Shown: positions 24,549 to 38,300 of the stretch, in pieces
Position numbering within the stretch: position 1 is the first letter of the stretch
Layout: each line of letters begins with the position of its first letter
DNA from: Powellomyces hirtus
Lineage: Eukaryota; Chytridiomycota; Chytridiomycetes; Spizellomycetales; Powellomycetaceae
Reading direction: 5' to 3'
Length of the DNA stretch: 64,000 bases
Assembly: GCA_025526995.1 (NCBI GenBank)
Contig: JAHLKG010000001.1
Span: forward strand, 1,922,001-1,986,000
The notes under the pieces: model-generated
Told to the model about the DNA's origin: nothing
Databases searched by the model: none
What the model saw: only the letters and a program-made list of their open reading frames with translations
Program-made: the position numbers and the translations under genes

Positions 24549-25783
24549 ATGGGCGAATCGCGCACAGAACTTCTCGCTTGGCTGAATGACCTGCTGCAGG
24601 TCGGATACACCAAGATTGAGCAGTGCGGAACCGGCGCGGCCCACTGCCAGATCATCGACTCCATCTACCGCGACGTGAGTATTGGAATATCATCAGAGGT
24701 GGAGCGGTCGCGTGGAATGGAATCGTGGAGATGATGGATTGAAGGAGAGTGGAAGCTGCTGAAATCTGTGGTAGGAACACAGTCGGGGTCCGGATGTTAT
24801 ATGTTGACGCGATGCAGACGCTGTTTGTTTGGTCTCGGGAAATGGGATTTGGTGCCGGCTGCACTATTTGTGCAGATGAAGCGACCGCTACTGACGATGT
24901 TGGAACTGTAATCGTACGGCCCAGTCCACGAGGACGCGTGATCCCAATATGTTGGTCTGACACTGCCTTTCGATTGTAGCTCCCAATGAACAAAGTGAAA
25001 TTCAACTCAAAACAAGAATATGAATATGTCGCCAATTTTAAAGTCCTTCAGAATGCTTTCGACAAGCACAAGATTGACAATGCCATCCCCGTGGAGAGGC
25101 TTATCAAGTGCAAATTCCAGGACAACTTGGAGTTCCTGCAATGGATGAAAAAGTGGGCGTCCCCTTTTTACTTTGCAGGATGCGCTAGGCCTGGACAACT
25201 CTAACTGTGAAGCCTCGCATTCTTTAGGTTCTGGGACAACTACTTCCCGGGTGGAACTTATGATGCGGTTGGACGACGGGGCGGAAAGGCGGCCGACACA
25301 CCAGTGCGGGGAAGCACTCAAAAACTCACTACAGGGGGCGCGGTGAAGAAATCCACCTCCAGCATAGCACCTGCAAGAGCCACCCGCGCAGCACCCCGTT
25401 CTAGCGACATGGCCCGTAATGCCGAACCTGCCAACAACAATCAAGCTCAGCTTGAAGCAGAATACCAGAAGGCACTCCAGGACATGCAACAGCAGGTCAT
25501 GGAAGCGAAACTGACCGTTGAGCAAGTGGAGAAGGAGCGCGAGTTTTATTTCCTGAAATTGCGAGAAATTGAAATATACGTCCAGCAGCAGATTGAGACC
25601 GGAACGCATCCCGAGGAGGGCGTGTTGAGCCACATTGCCAATATTATGTACAAGGTATGTCAATCCATCCTGTCATGATTGTCTACGATTTGGCGCTAAT
25701 AATTACCGTATGCCTTACTCTTGCAGACGGAAGAAGGTTTTGAGATTCCCGCTGGCGAAGGAGCCGAAGAAGAGACTTTTTGA
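24549..25783 (+). CDS. MAPRE1: EB1-family microtubule plus-end-tracking protein
   Basis: Binds growing microtubule ends and recruits other plus-end proteins; in flagellated cells it also occurs at flagellar tips and basal bodies. Exons: 24549-24674, 24980-25152, 25228-25654, 25727-25783, giving 260 aa. The N-terminal calponin-homology domain (ELLAWLNDLLQ through FKVLQNAFDKHKID and KFQDNLEFLQWMKKFWDNY) is followed by a Ser/Thr/Ala-rich linker, the EB homology coiled coil (FYFLKLREIEIYVQQ) and an acidic tail. The protein ends EETF, a CAP-Gly-binding terminus like DETF in CLIP-170 rather than the usual EEY. The first intron (24675-24979, 305 nt) is long for this window. It lies in tandem upstream of the dynein gene. 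Confidence 0.93.
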
Positions 25784-26387
25784 TTGCTCCCACCTGTAAA
25801 TAAGAGAATGTTTATATAATTTGCCATTCCGCTCAGGCATGCGAGGTCATGGAAGGAAAAACGTTAGAAATACAGGATAAAGGCAAACGGCTTCCTTCAA
25901 TTTGCTAGTGCGTGCGCGTGATATAAAGTGGGACAAGTCTGATACGATCGATCGCAAAGAAACGTCAATATGGCACATGGCGGGTGTAATGAAGGCTGAC
26001 AACGAAACTCCACATGATGTAATAAGCTCAGAAAGGCAAGAATGGCGTGAGATTTGGCTTATTGACTATTGCCGGCAGAAAAAATCCTTCATCGTCAGCT
26101 ATACAGTCCCGATTCTGCGTGACATCCCAAGATGTTACGCGGCACTGTGATTACTTTGACATGATGAACATGAAAATAACCAACTTCATTTCTCAACCGT
26201 TTGGGTCGGGCGCTCAGACGCGTTTCGGTACCTGACGCGCTACGTAAGCGGCGACCCACTCCGACGCGTTTTTCGATCAGAAGAGTGGAGTCATTTGTCA
26301 ACTTCTGCACACTTCTGTTACTTTTTGTTATAATCTTCTACTTCTGGTGTGGCGGGCAACCTGTGATTCCCAGCCTTACCTATTCAG
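25784..26387. other. Intergenic between EB1 and DNAH10
   Basis: 3' flank of EB1 and promoter of the dynein gene. No gene seen. Confidence 0.4.
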
Positions 26388-29300
26388 ATGACCAACTCTC
26401 GGCCGCGCACAGCCGCGGCCTCCAAAGATGCGGCAGCCCCCGCCTATGTCCCAACACCACTTCCAGCAGATCCACGCAACGATGACCGGATATGCTGGAT
26501 TCGCGAGAAAGTCCAATCTGGGCTCATGATAGAATTTGAAAAAGCAAAGACTGCCATCCCGAACACTAATTCAGATGCGGCACCCCCGACAATCGACCTC
26601 TTCTGGGACTGCCTTGAGCACTCAAATCGAGAGAACTTGCAGTCTGTAGTAAATTTTTTGGAGGATCGCACTGCTACCGGTCCGGCATCAGCGCTGCTGG
26701 TCTGGGCGGAGACCTATCTCGAGAAAATTGAGGTTCCGAGGCTCGCTACTGCGGCTGCAACTGAGGGAGCTGAGCCAGGGGAGCCGCAAGCAGAAGTTGG
26801 GGGAAATGTCGTCGTTGGCGAAGACGCCGCGGTCGCTGCCGGTATGAAATGAATCAGTAGAGCGCTGGAAAACACTGTAGATTTACTGATTAGGAGTCTC
26901 AGACCCAGCGGCACTAGCGTCCTCCGAAACACCATCACAGCCGACCATTGTGGAGCCAGTGGTCAGTTCAATCTTGTTCCACCTCCCATCTTGCGATCAT
27001 CACTAATGCAGCAAGGACTTCGTTAGGACGGCGCATCTAATCTCACACCAACCGATACGAATGAGTCTGGCTCACAAATTCCATCATCAACAGAACTAAA
27101 CGATGCGGACGAACCTGCTCCTCCCCCCGCTACCGTTGTTCCCTCACCACCTGCGGAGGTTTACATCACCAGAGAATCCTACCGTCTGCATATGTGTGTG
27201 CAAAACGTTCCTGAACAGGTCGCCGAGGTGAACTCTGTATATTTCTTGCGGAACAAGGTTGGCCCTATCCCATTCATGAAGAGCATGGAAGGTGGGCGCC
27301 AACAAATCAGCTGTTTCGTCTCACTGCGTGATTCCACGCTGACAATGTGGTTATGAATAACAGATGCGCATGCAACGTTACCCAACTGGCTTGAGATTGG
27401 ATACTTCTCGGGCCATGCCCTCTTGATGCTTGAACAAGTACTTTCAGAAGTATACATTCCACTGCTCAGCAACATTGACTTCGCGGCCAGCCGGGCAGTC
27501 GCAGACCAGGCAGCTGGCACAACAGCTGCACCCCCACCACCGGCACATGCACCACCAGCAGCAGACACTTCCGGTCACGAATCCTCCCATGCTCTCGGCA
27601 TAAAATCTGACTTTGTCACGAGTTTGCAGAAATTTGCCTCTCAGATCTCGCATACAGTGCAGCAAGTCGCCAGCGAAACAAGGCTGAAAATTCCAGATGA
27701 GATTGGCGCGTTGTCTGCTATTGAGGATGTGGCGGAGGCGGCGCGTGATACTGCAATGGTAGCAAACTTGGAGGCATTGGCGGAAGAGTGGGTGGATACC
27801 GTTACCAATGTCCTAGCCAAAGAGACCAAAAAAGTTGCCGGAGGCGAGGTACGTAGGGGGCACAGACGAACTTGCTTATTCCGGACGCTGGGATTAACGG
27901 AACTTGTTTTATAGGGTCCCCTTGGCGAAATCGAGTTCTGGCGGGACCGGAACGCATCTCTTTCAACACTGCACGAACAGCTCAATCTACCCATCGTACA
28001 CAAAATCCAACAAATCCTCACCAAATCCCAATCCCCTTCATCCTCTACACTCGACTTTCAGCTGCAAGAACTGACCAAGTTCTACACGGAAGCGAAGGAC
28101 AATGTCAAGTTCCTATCTACGCTGGAGCGTCATTTCAAAAACATCATTACAGGGTCACTCTCCAGCGTGCAAGACTCCCTCCCTAGTCTCCTAAACGCGA
28201 TCCGGATGGTGTGGATCATATCTCGACACTACAATCGCGATGAGCGCATGGTGCCTTTAATGGCGCGAATCGCCTGGGAACTCGCTCATAAAGTCGCGAA
28301 CGTAGTCAACATCCACACGATCTTCCGTGGCACACCCGCCGAATCGAAGAAAAAGATTGTTGACGCCAAAGAGTTGCTCGAGTGCTGGCGCCGAACGTAC
28401 TTTGCCGTCCGTGAACGAATCGAGCAATCTGGACGGGACCAGCGGTGGGAGTTTGACCGCAAGCGGTTGTTCGAACAGACGGACTACATGGCGCTCCGCT
28501 GCGCTGATCTTTACAAGATTGCAGAAGTTATGGAACAGTTTTATAGCATTTTTGGACCGGAGCTCAAAGCTGTAACGGGTGATCCGCAGCAGATTGATGA
28601 GGTCATCAAACGAGTCGAGAATCTCGTAGTGCCATTTGAATCGGCACCTTTCGATGTGTTCTCAAAGCATCACCAGACAGCCTGGGAATCCCTGATGACA
28701 CGCTTTAGAGAGCAGATTTTGCAGATTGAAGACATGGCAAAACAGTTTATTGATGCCTCGTTCAAGAAACTCAGATCTGCAGAGGGAGCGTTTGATCTGC
28801 TACAAAACATCAAAAACATTAAAAGCAGGGAATCCATCAACAACCAACTGATGGGGAAATGGTATGAGATTTTGGATCAGTATGCTCGTGAGGTCGACAT
28901 CATCGATGAGATATTTCGGAGCAACAAGTATGTAGTGCCTTTTGATTTGTCTATCAGTCGAGAATAATGGCGTACTCACAGCCCATACCAGAGATAACCC
29001 GCCGTGCACAAAAAATCAGCCGCGAGTCGCAGGTGCCATTGCCTGGTCACGGTCCTTGTTCTACCGCATCAAAAAAACTATCGTGCGGTTTCAGTCCCTG
29101 CAAGAGATGCTGACGAGTGACCAGGGCCGAGCGGTCACTAAGAAGTACCTCACTGTTGCCAAAGCTATGCGGGAGTACGACGAACAATTGTACACTCAAT
29201 GGTGTCTCTCGGTGGAGGCCAACTCGCTCCAGTACCTCAAATCGCACATCCTGTACAAGGAAGTCGGGCCGAACGTGTACTTGCCAGGTGCACCTGGTAA

Positions 29301-32300
29301 TGCAAACGCGCAAGGTGGCGCCGTGACACTTAACGACGGTGGTAAGATCGAGGCACCAGAGAAGGTTCATGTGAACTTCAGACCTGAGCTTCGCGACTGT
29401 ATTCGGGAGACAAAGTATCTGGACAAAATGGGTCTGGTCGTGCCCGAAGCTGCTCTTAACGTTGCATTGCAGGTATGTATGAAGAACATCCTTAGTTTGC
29501 TGCTCTCATGATAGCCTTTGATTTGATCTGATGCCCATGCGTCCGCCTCAGGAAGACAAGTACTATACATACATTGAAAACCTCAGCTCGATGCTCAACT
29601 CCTACAACGCGGTACTGGGTCTCCTCGACAGTGCAGAGAGGAAGCTTTTGCAAACTCATATTGCAGAACTGAAACGAGTTATGAAGCCTGGCTTTACTCG
29701 GTTGAATTGGAACTCGTTGGGAATCGCTGAGTTCATCCAGCGGTGCAACTCAGTAAGCAACGCTAATTCCTATCTTGTTATTGCCAAAGTAAACTGTCAT
29801 TGAAAGCTAACATTTCCAATCTCTAGGAAATCAACAAATTCTCGTCCATGGTCAATCAGATTCGAAAGAACTCGGCCAATATTTCGAACGCGGTAAATCA
29901 GATATCGCGAGCGTTGCTTATCAAGGAGCCCCCAACTGGCGATATCTTGGATGCTCATGTAAGTCAATCCATCCTTTGTCGGCTGCTTGTGCACAGGTGA
30001 TGACTTTCGTCATGCGTTACTAGGAATTCTTTGAGTACGAACACAAAAATCGCGTCAACGTTCTTGAGGCGGTCGAAAAGAAGTATAAGAGCATCGGGCC
30101 GCTTCTCATCAAAATGGAGTCGTTAGTCGCCGGAACGAATACTGGGAGAAGCAAGATGCTGAAGGAGTACTACGCACATTGGGAGCGGAGAGTGTTTGCT
30201 GCGTTGAACTACGTGAGAAAACATGCATTCTGCTCCTGTACGCCCATGGTTCACTAAAGGCTGATGATTTGGAATGCAGATGATCGTAAACAACCTGCAG
30301 CTTTTGGACAGCTTTCTCAGTACGTCGGCACCGGCGTCAAACAAGAAACGGCGTGGAATGGCTGCGGCTATCTCAAGCTCCACGTCTCTAGGGCATAAGC
30401 AGCGACGCACTACACCTCTGTTCAAAGTCAGTGCCTCGCTTTCAGCTCCCGAAATCGTAATTTCTCCGCTGTCAGGAGAGATCTACAAGATGATGGTGAA
30501 ACTGGCACGTTCCATCGTTGACTCTACGAAACAGTTCCACCGCTGGATGAACGGCACTTGCATGATCACAGCGCCACAGAAAAATGCCGAGGATGAGGAT
30601 CCAGTAGTTTATAGCTTCCATTCAGATGTCGTTGCCAACCAAAACATCATCACGATGATCAGCGCACTTAATAGCACCATCACAAAGACATTTGGGAATT
30701 TGAACACATGGTTGGAGAGTTGGCGAAAGTATAGGCCGCTGTGGAAGGTCGACAAAGTAAGTCACCCAATCCTCGCTAGGTTGAAGTTCACACGGGAAGC
30801 CTGCTCACCAGCGACTTTTTCATAAGGTAATTACCCTGGAGAAGTTTGCGCAGAAGAAGCCATCCGTGATTAGTTATGACGACAAGCTAGCCTTTTATTC
30901 GAAGCTAGCTACAGATGTCGAAAATCACGCTAGCTCCAAAGATATTGACTTCATCCGTGTCATATCTACGCCGCTCCAGGCTGCTATCCACCACGAAGCA
31001 CAGGGCTGGATTGATTCGATAGGAAAGCATTTGAACAACCTGGCAAGGGATGGGCTAACCGCTATCCAGGAGCGGATTGCCGGCTACGAGGCGGATTTGC
31101 AGAGAGAGCCACAGACATTAGACGATTTGACCTTTGTCTTGAACGTAATTGCTGGGATTCGCTTAGCATCCGAAGACGTTGAAATCAGCTATCGTGATAT
31201 CATGGAGGCATATCGAACTCTGCAAATGTATCACATTGATGTAGACCCAGCGGAGCTTGAAGCAGGCATCAACTTGCCACAGAGCTGGGAAAACATGTTA
31301 CTCAGAGCTAAAGAAGTTGACGATGGCTTGATTGCCGTGAAACAGCAATTCACCGAGACAACCGAGCAGCAGGTCAGGAATTTCAAAGCCGATCTCAAAC
31401 TTTTCAAAGATGAGTTCGCCATGAATGGGCCCGGCGCCATGGATGTTGAAATGGACCGCGGATTGCAAATGCTAAAAGAAGCCAAGGAGGTTATTGCTGG
31501 GTTTCATTCTCGGAAAGAAGACTTGGTCCGCGCCGAGAAACTGTTCAATCTTGTCATCACGTCCTATCCGGAGCTTCATGAACTCGAGGTGGAGGTCAAG
31601 GAGCTTGATAAGATCTACGAGCTGTACGTAGAGGTCAAGGAGGCGATAAGCTCGTGGTCGACGACGCTGTGGGCGAACCTCGATATCGGCATTCTAAACA
31701 AAGGAATGGAGACGTTTTCGACCCGATTAAAGAAATTGCCTAAGGAATTGAAGCAACTTGCTCCATACAACGTGGTGGCGGAGAAGATCATCACTTTCAA
31801 GGACTCCATTCCCTTGTTTGTGGATTTGAAGAATGAAGCACTTCGAGAACGTCACTGGAGAAAGCTGATGGAGATCACGGGCAAGGCTTTTGACATGAAT
31901 CCCGATACTTTCACGCTCGAGAAACTCTTCGCGATGAACCTGCACGAACATTCCGAAGCCATTCAGGAGATTGTCGCTGGTGCCATGAAAGAACTCAGCA
32001 TTGAGAACGGTATCAAAGAGGTAGAGAATACTTGGCGTAACCTCAAGTTCAGCATCGTCAAGTACATGAAGGGGACGGAGGACCGAGGATTCATATTGGG
32101 CGCTATTGACGACATTGTGTTGACGCTGGACGACAACGCAATGTCTTTGCAGTCAATGGGGGCATCGCGATTTGTTGCGGCTTTCCTTCCGTCTGTACAA
32201 CAATGGGAGAAAGTATTGTCACACATCGGAGAGGTCTTGGAAGTATGGATGGTGGTTCAGCGTCGATGGATGTACCTGGAGTCCATTTTCATAGGATCCG

Positions 32301-35300
32301 GTGACATTCGGCTACAGCTACCAGAGGAAGCCGCTCGGTTCGATAGAATTGACAAGACTTTCAAGAAGTTGATGAGCGACACTGCCAAACACAGCCTGGT
32401 ACTCGAGGCATGCAATGCAGAAGGAAGACTACAACTGCTGCAAGGAGTGTCAAATGAATTGGAAGCGTGCCAAAAGTCGCTGTCCGACTATCTTGAATCA
32501 AAAAGAAACGCATTCCCCCGCTTCTTCTTCATCTCTGATGAAGAGCTGCTATCGATTCTGGGTAGTCACGATCCGAAGAACGTGCAAGAGCACATCATCA
32601 AGATGTTCGATAACGTTCTCAAGCTCAATTTTGGGACGGGGAAGAACGAGAAGGCGATCTTGGGAATGTCATCATCTGAAGGCGAGACACTGGATTTCCG
32701 CCGTGTCATCCCTGTTGAGGGTCGCGTGGAAGAGTGGATGAGCGTCGTCGAGAATGAGATGAAACGGTCAAACCGAACCATACACAAGGAGGCCGTTTAC
32801 TACTATCCCGACATGGAGCGACTTGATTGGATCACAAAGTACCCTGGGATGGTGGCGCTTGCTGGTTCGCAAGTGTGGTGGACATGGGAGGTAGAGGACG
32901 TATTCCATAAAATCAAGGCTGGAAATAAGCTGGCGATGAAAGCGTACTCCAAAAAGCTTGGGGAACAACTAGATCAGCTGGTCGTGAAAGTGAGATCTGA
33001 TCTGAGCGCTAACGATCGTAAGAAGCTCAATTCTCAGATCATCATTGACGTTCACGCACGCGACATTGTTGACCGCTTCGTGCGAGACTCCATTATGGAT
33101 GAATCTGAGTTCGAATGGGAATCACAGCTTCGGTTCTACTGGGAACGACAAGCGGATGAGCTTCAGGTCAAGCAATGTAACGGTGTCTTTGACTATGGAT
33201 ACGAGTATATGGGACTCAATGGGCGACTTGTCATTACTCCTCTCACCGACCGATGTTACTTGACCTTGACACAAGCCCTCTCTATGAAGCTTGGTGGCGC
33301 ACCGGCCGGCCCTGCTGGAACAGGGAAGACAGAGACGGTCAAAGATTTGGCAAAGGCGTTGGGACTGCTGTGTATGGTGACGAATTGCGGTGAAGGTATG
33401 GATTACCAGGCGATGGGCAAGATCTTTGCTGGCCTGGTGCAAACGGGCGCATGGGGATGTTTCGACGAGTTCAATCGAATCGAATTGGCCGTGCTTTCCG
33501 TCATCTCGGCCCAGATCAAAACGATCCAGAACGCTCTTGTTATGAATCTGAGGAAATTCCAGTTTGAAGGGAATGAAATTGCTCTGGACAAGAAAACAGG
33601 AATTTTCATCACAATGAATCCCGGTTACGCTGGACGTACCGAGTTGCCCGACAACCTGAAGGCACTGTTCCGTCCCATGGTGATGGCTGTGCCGGATCTG
33701 GAGCTGATTTGTGAGATCATGTTGTTCTCCGAAGGATTCACATTAGCGAAGAGTCTTGCCAAGAAGATGGTAGTGCTCTACAAGCTCGCCAAAGGACAGC
33801 TTTCAAAGCAGCATCATTATGACTTTGGCCTGCGAGCTCTCAAGTCTGTCCTAGTCATGGCAGGATCCCTGAAACGTGGGTCTCCTGATTTGAGTGAAGA
33901 TGTCGTGCTGATGCGAGCCTTGCGTGACATGAACTTGCCAAAGTTTGTATTTGATGATGTTCCTCTATTCTTGGGCCTCATCACGGACTTGTTCCCGGGA
34001 CTCGACTGTCCCCGCGTGCGATACCCTAATTTCAACGACGCCGTAGAGGATGTGCTGCGGGAAAATCATTACATTCAAGTCGCAGAACAGGTGGACAAGG
34101 TCGTACAGCTCTATGAGACGATGTTAACTCGACACACTTCAATGGTGGTGGGTCCTGCCGGAGGTGGCAAATCAGTCGTGATTGACACCCTCGCAAAGGC
34201 GCAAACAAAGCTGGGCCTCACAACAAAGCTCTACACATTGAACGCCAAAGCGGTAACAGTGGCCGAGCTTTACGGAGTTCTCGATCCCGTTACTCGAGAC
34301 TGGACCGACGGTCTGTTGTCAAATATATTTCGAGAAGTGAACAGGCCGACAGACAAAAAGGAGCGTAAATACATCGTATTCGACGGCGATGTGGATGCAG
34401 TTTGGGTGGAGAACATGAACTCCGTCATGGACGACAACCGGCTGCTGACGCTACCGAACGGTGAGCGTATCCGACTCCAGAAGCATGCTGCTCTGCTCTT
34501 TGAAGTGGGAGACTTGCAGTATGCCAGTCCTGCAACAGTATCCCGCTGTGGAATGGTCTACATGGATCCCAAAAATCTGGGATACAAGCCTTTTTTCCAA
34601 CGCTGGGTGGACGCTAGGCCAAACAAGACAGAAGGAGCCGTATTGCTCCGTATGTTCAATAAGTATGTGCCGCCATGCATCGAATACGTAATGGAAGGCA
34701 CATTTGAGGGCTTCGTTGCCGACCCGCTTAAGCGCGTGATTCCAGTCACAGCTCTGGCAATGAACTCACAGCTTTGCGCAATGATGGAGGTGCAGCTAAC
34801 AGATAGCAAGCAGCATTCTCAGGAAGCGGTGATCGAAGCAATCTTCGTTCAGTCGCTCATCTGGTCGGTCGGAGCGAGCCTGATCGAAGACGATCGGATC
34901 AAGTTCTCAGACGGGGTCAAGAAACTTTCGGAACTTCCGCTCGTCCACACAGCAGCTTCAATAGCAGTAGGACAACTCCCTGGAAATGACAAGTCGCTCT
35001 TTGACTATCACTTCGACACCACTGAGCTGCAGTGGGTTCCCTGGACGAATTATGTCCCTGCCTACGAACATAACCGGTCGCAGCCATACCACGAGATTCT
35101 TGTCCCTACAATGGACACGATCAGACATTCATGGCTTGTTGAAAAACTGGTTGCCATCAGGCGTCCCCTTCTATTTGTGGGAGAAGTCGGAACATCGAAG
35201 ACTGTCACGGTCCAGAAATTCCTTCGCCAGCTCCCCGCTGACAAAAACTTCATATTGAATATCAACTTCTCTTCCCGAACGAGCTCGCTAGATGTTCAAA

Positions 35301-38300
35301 AGAACATGGAGGCGAATGTGGAAAAGAGAACAAAGGACACGTACGGTCCCGTAGCCGGGAAGAGGATGATTGTGTTCATTGATGATTTGAACATGCCTGC
35401 CAAGGACACATACGGAACGCAACAGCCTATCGCACTTCTCAAGCTGCTGATTGAGAGAGGAGGTCTATACGACAGAGGCAAGGAACTGAACTGGAAAAAT
35501 CTGAAGGATGTGCAGTTTCTGGCAGCAATGGGCACACCAGGGGGAGGTCGTAACGACATCGACATTCGATTTGCGTCGCTGTTTTGCGTCTTCAACATCA
35601 CGTTCCCCAAGGAAGCCAGTCTCCTGCGTATTTTCTCCAGTATTTTGCAGGGCCACGTAACCCCATTCTCCGAAGGCATCAGAGAAGCGGCAGACAAACT
35701 TACGCCGATCACACTGAAGCTCTACGCAGAAATCGTGAAGAATCTGATGCCCACGCCGAGCAAGTTCCATTACATCTTCAACTTGCGCGACATCTCTCGC
35801 GTGTATGAAGGATTGTGTCTTGCGACACCGGATCATTTCACGGATGCTAAACACTTTGTCAGGCTGTGGAGAAACGAAGTGTTCCGTGTGTTTTACGATA
35901 GATTGGTCACGGACGGTGATAGGGACTACGTGAACAAACTGATCAACCGCCTCGTTCTGGACAACTTTGAGAGTGACGAGGAGTATGTGACGAGATCGCC
36001 AAGTCTATTTGGTGATTTCCGGCACGCCATGCATGAGGAGACCGCGAGATTGTATGAAGATCTTCTCGATTTTACGGCAGTTCGCTCCATCTTCCAGGAA
36101 ATTTTGGAAGAGTACAACGAAAAGTTCAACAGGATGAATCTCGTTCTGTTCGAAGATGCACTGGACCACCTGACTCGTATACACCGTGTGATTCGGCTGA
36201 AGCGAGGACACGCGCTTCTAGTTGGTGTTGGCGGTTCTGGCAAACAGTCGCTCACGAAGTTAGCGGCGTTCGCGGCAGGTTGCTCTGTGTTTGAAATCAC
36301 CCTCACTCGTGGATACGGCGAGACGGAATTCCGGGAGTCCCTCAAAACTTTGTACACACAGCTCGGTGCGGGTACAAAGACTGTGTTCCTGTTCACGGAT
36401 GCACATGTTGTACAGGAAGGGTTTTTGGAGTTGATTAACAATATGCTCACGACAGGAATGGTTCCTGCGCTGTATGAGGACGACGAGAAAGAGGCTCTGC
36501 TAAGCGGAATCCGTGATGAAGCAGCCAAAAAGGGGATTGTGCAGACGAAGGAGAACTTATGGCAATACTTTGTCAACAAATGTTCAGATAATTTGCACGT
36601 TGTGCTCTGCATGTCACCACAAGGAGACAAACTGAGGGAGCGTTGTCGGTCCTTCCCAGGGCTGGTGAACAACACGATGATTGACTGGTTCCCGCCCTGG
36701 CCAGAGCAGGCTCTGTTTTCTGTAGCGGATGCCTTCCTGCGCGAAGATCTTGTACCTCCAGAGCATCGAAGCTCTATTGTGCAGCATATGGTCGGAGTGC
36801 ACCTTTCAGTTGGTGAAGCAAGTGCCGAGTTTTTGCAGAAGTACCGACGTGCCAACTATGTTACGCCGAAAAACTATCTCGACTACGTCAATACATATAA
36901 CCGACTCCTAGAAGAGAATCGAGACCTGAACGCACGATCCTGCACCCGTTTGGAGTCTGGATTGGGGAAACTTGAGGAGTCATCTCGACAACTGGACGTG
37001 CTGAACGTCCAACTGGCTGAACAGAATGTAGCTGTGAAGGAAAAAACGGAGGCTTGCAACAAGCTTTTGGAAGTGATCACGAGCAGCACCAAGGAAGCGG
37101 AGGAGAAGAAGGAGCTTGCCGAGAAGAAAGGGGAAGATCTAGATGTGCAGAACACGCAGATCGCCAAGGATAAAGAGGAAGCCGAAGTAGCTTTGGCGGA
37201 AGCACTTCCAGCACTCGAGGAGGCGCGAGTAGCACTGCAGAACTTGTCCTCGTCCGAGATTACGGAAATTCGATCGTTCGCAAAACCACCCAAGGAAGTA
37301 CAGAAAGTCTGCGAGTGCATCTGCGTCATGAAGGGAATCAAGGATGTATCATGGAAGAGTGCAAAAACAATGATGTCTGCCACAGACTTCAAATCCTCGC
37401 TGCAAGCCCTTGATGTGGATGGAATCACGTCTGCGCAGACGAAGGCCGTGAAGGGAATCCTGAAAGAGATGGATGTGTCCCTGCAACGAATGACCGAAAT
37501 CTCTGCTGCTGGTGCTGGGCTACTGAAATTCGTCCTTGCAGTGATGGGATACTGCAGTGTTGCGAAAACAATTGCCCCTAAGCGCGCAGCTGTTGCCTCG
37601 CTCGAGAAGAATTTGGCGCTGTCCAAGAACGAGTTTGACAAGATTACGAGAGAACTCAAACGTCTGAACGAGCAACTCGGAACCCTGCAACAGCAGTTCC
37701 ATCAAGCCAAGGCTGAACAGCTCGAGCTGCAGAAAATGGCAGAGATTATGGAACGTCGATTGCAAGCAGCCGACAAACTTATTTCGGGTCTCGGATCAGA
37801 AAGGATTCGATGGGCAAAAGATCTTGAATCGCTGAAAGAGCAGCGAGTCCAACTCGTCGGCGATTGTCTGTTAGTATCAGGATTTCTCAGCTATACTGGC
37901 GCGTTCAACTGGGAACTCCGTTACGACCTAATCTACAAGCGATGGATGGTGGATGCTGCATCAAAAAACGTGCCATTGAGTGCAAATTTCAAGATCGAGA
38001 ATCTTTTAGTCACTGACGTCGAGATGAGTAAATGGAGCCAGGAGGGCCTGCCTGCGGACGAGCTCTCGATTCAGAATGGAATACTCACAACCAAAGCGTC
38101 CCGTTTCCCGCTCTGTATCGATCCTCAACAGCAGGCCCTGAATTGGATCAAGAAGAAGGAAGCAGCCAACAACATCAAGATATCCTCGTTTAACGACCCA
38201 GATTTCCTGAAGCATCTTGAAATGGCGGTCACTTATGGCTTTCCGTTCCTGTTTGAGGATGTCGATGAGTACATTGATCCAGTTATCGACAACTTGCTCG

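Noticed and set aside
36883..37659. Long minus-strand frame inside the dynein gene
   Set aside because: Antisense shadow of the conserved stalk region.
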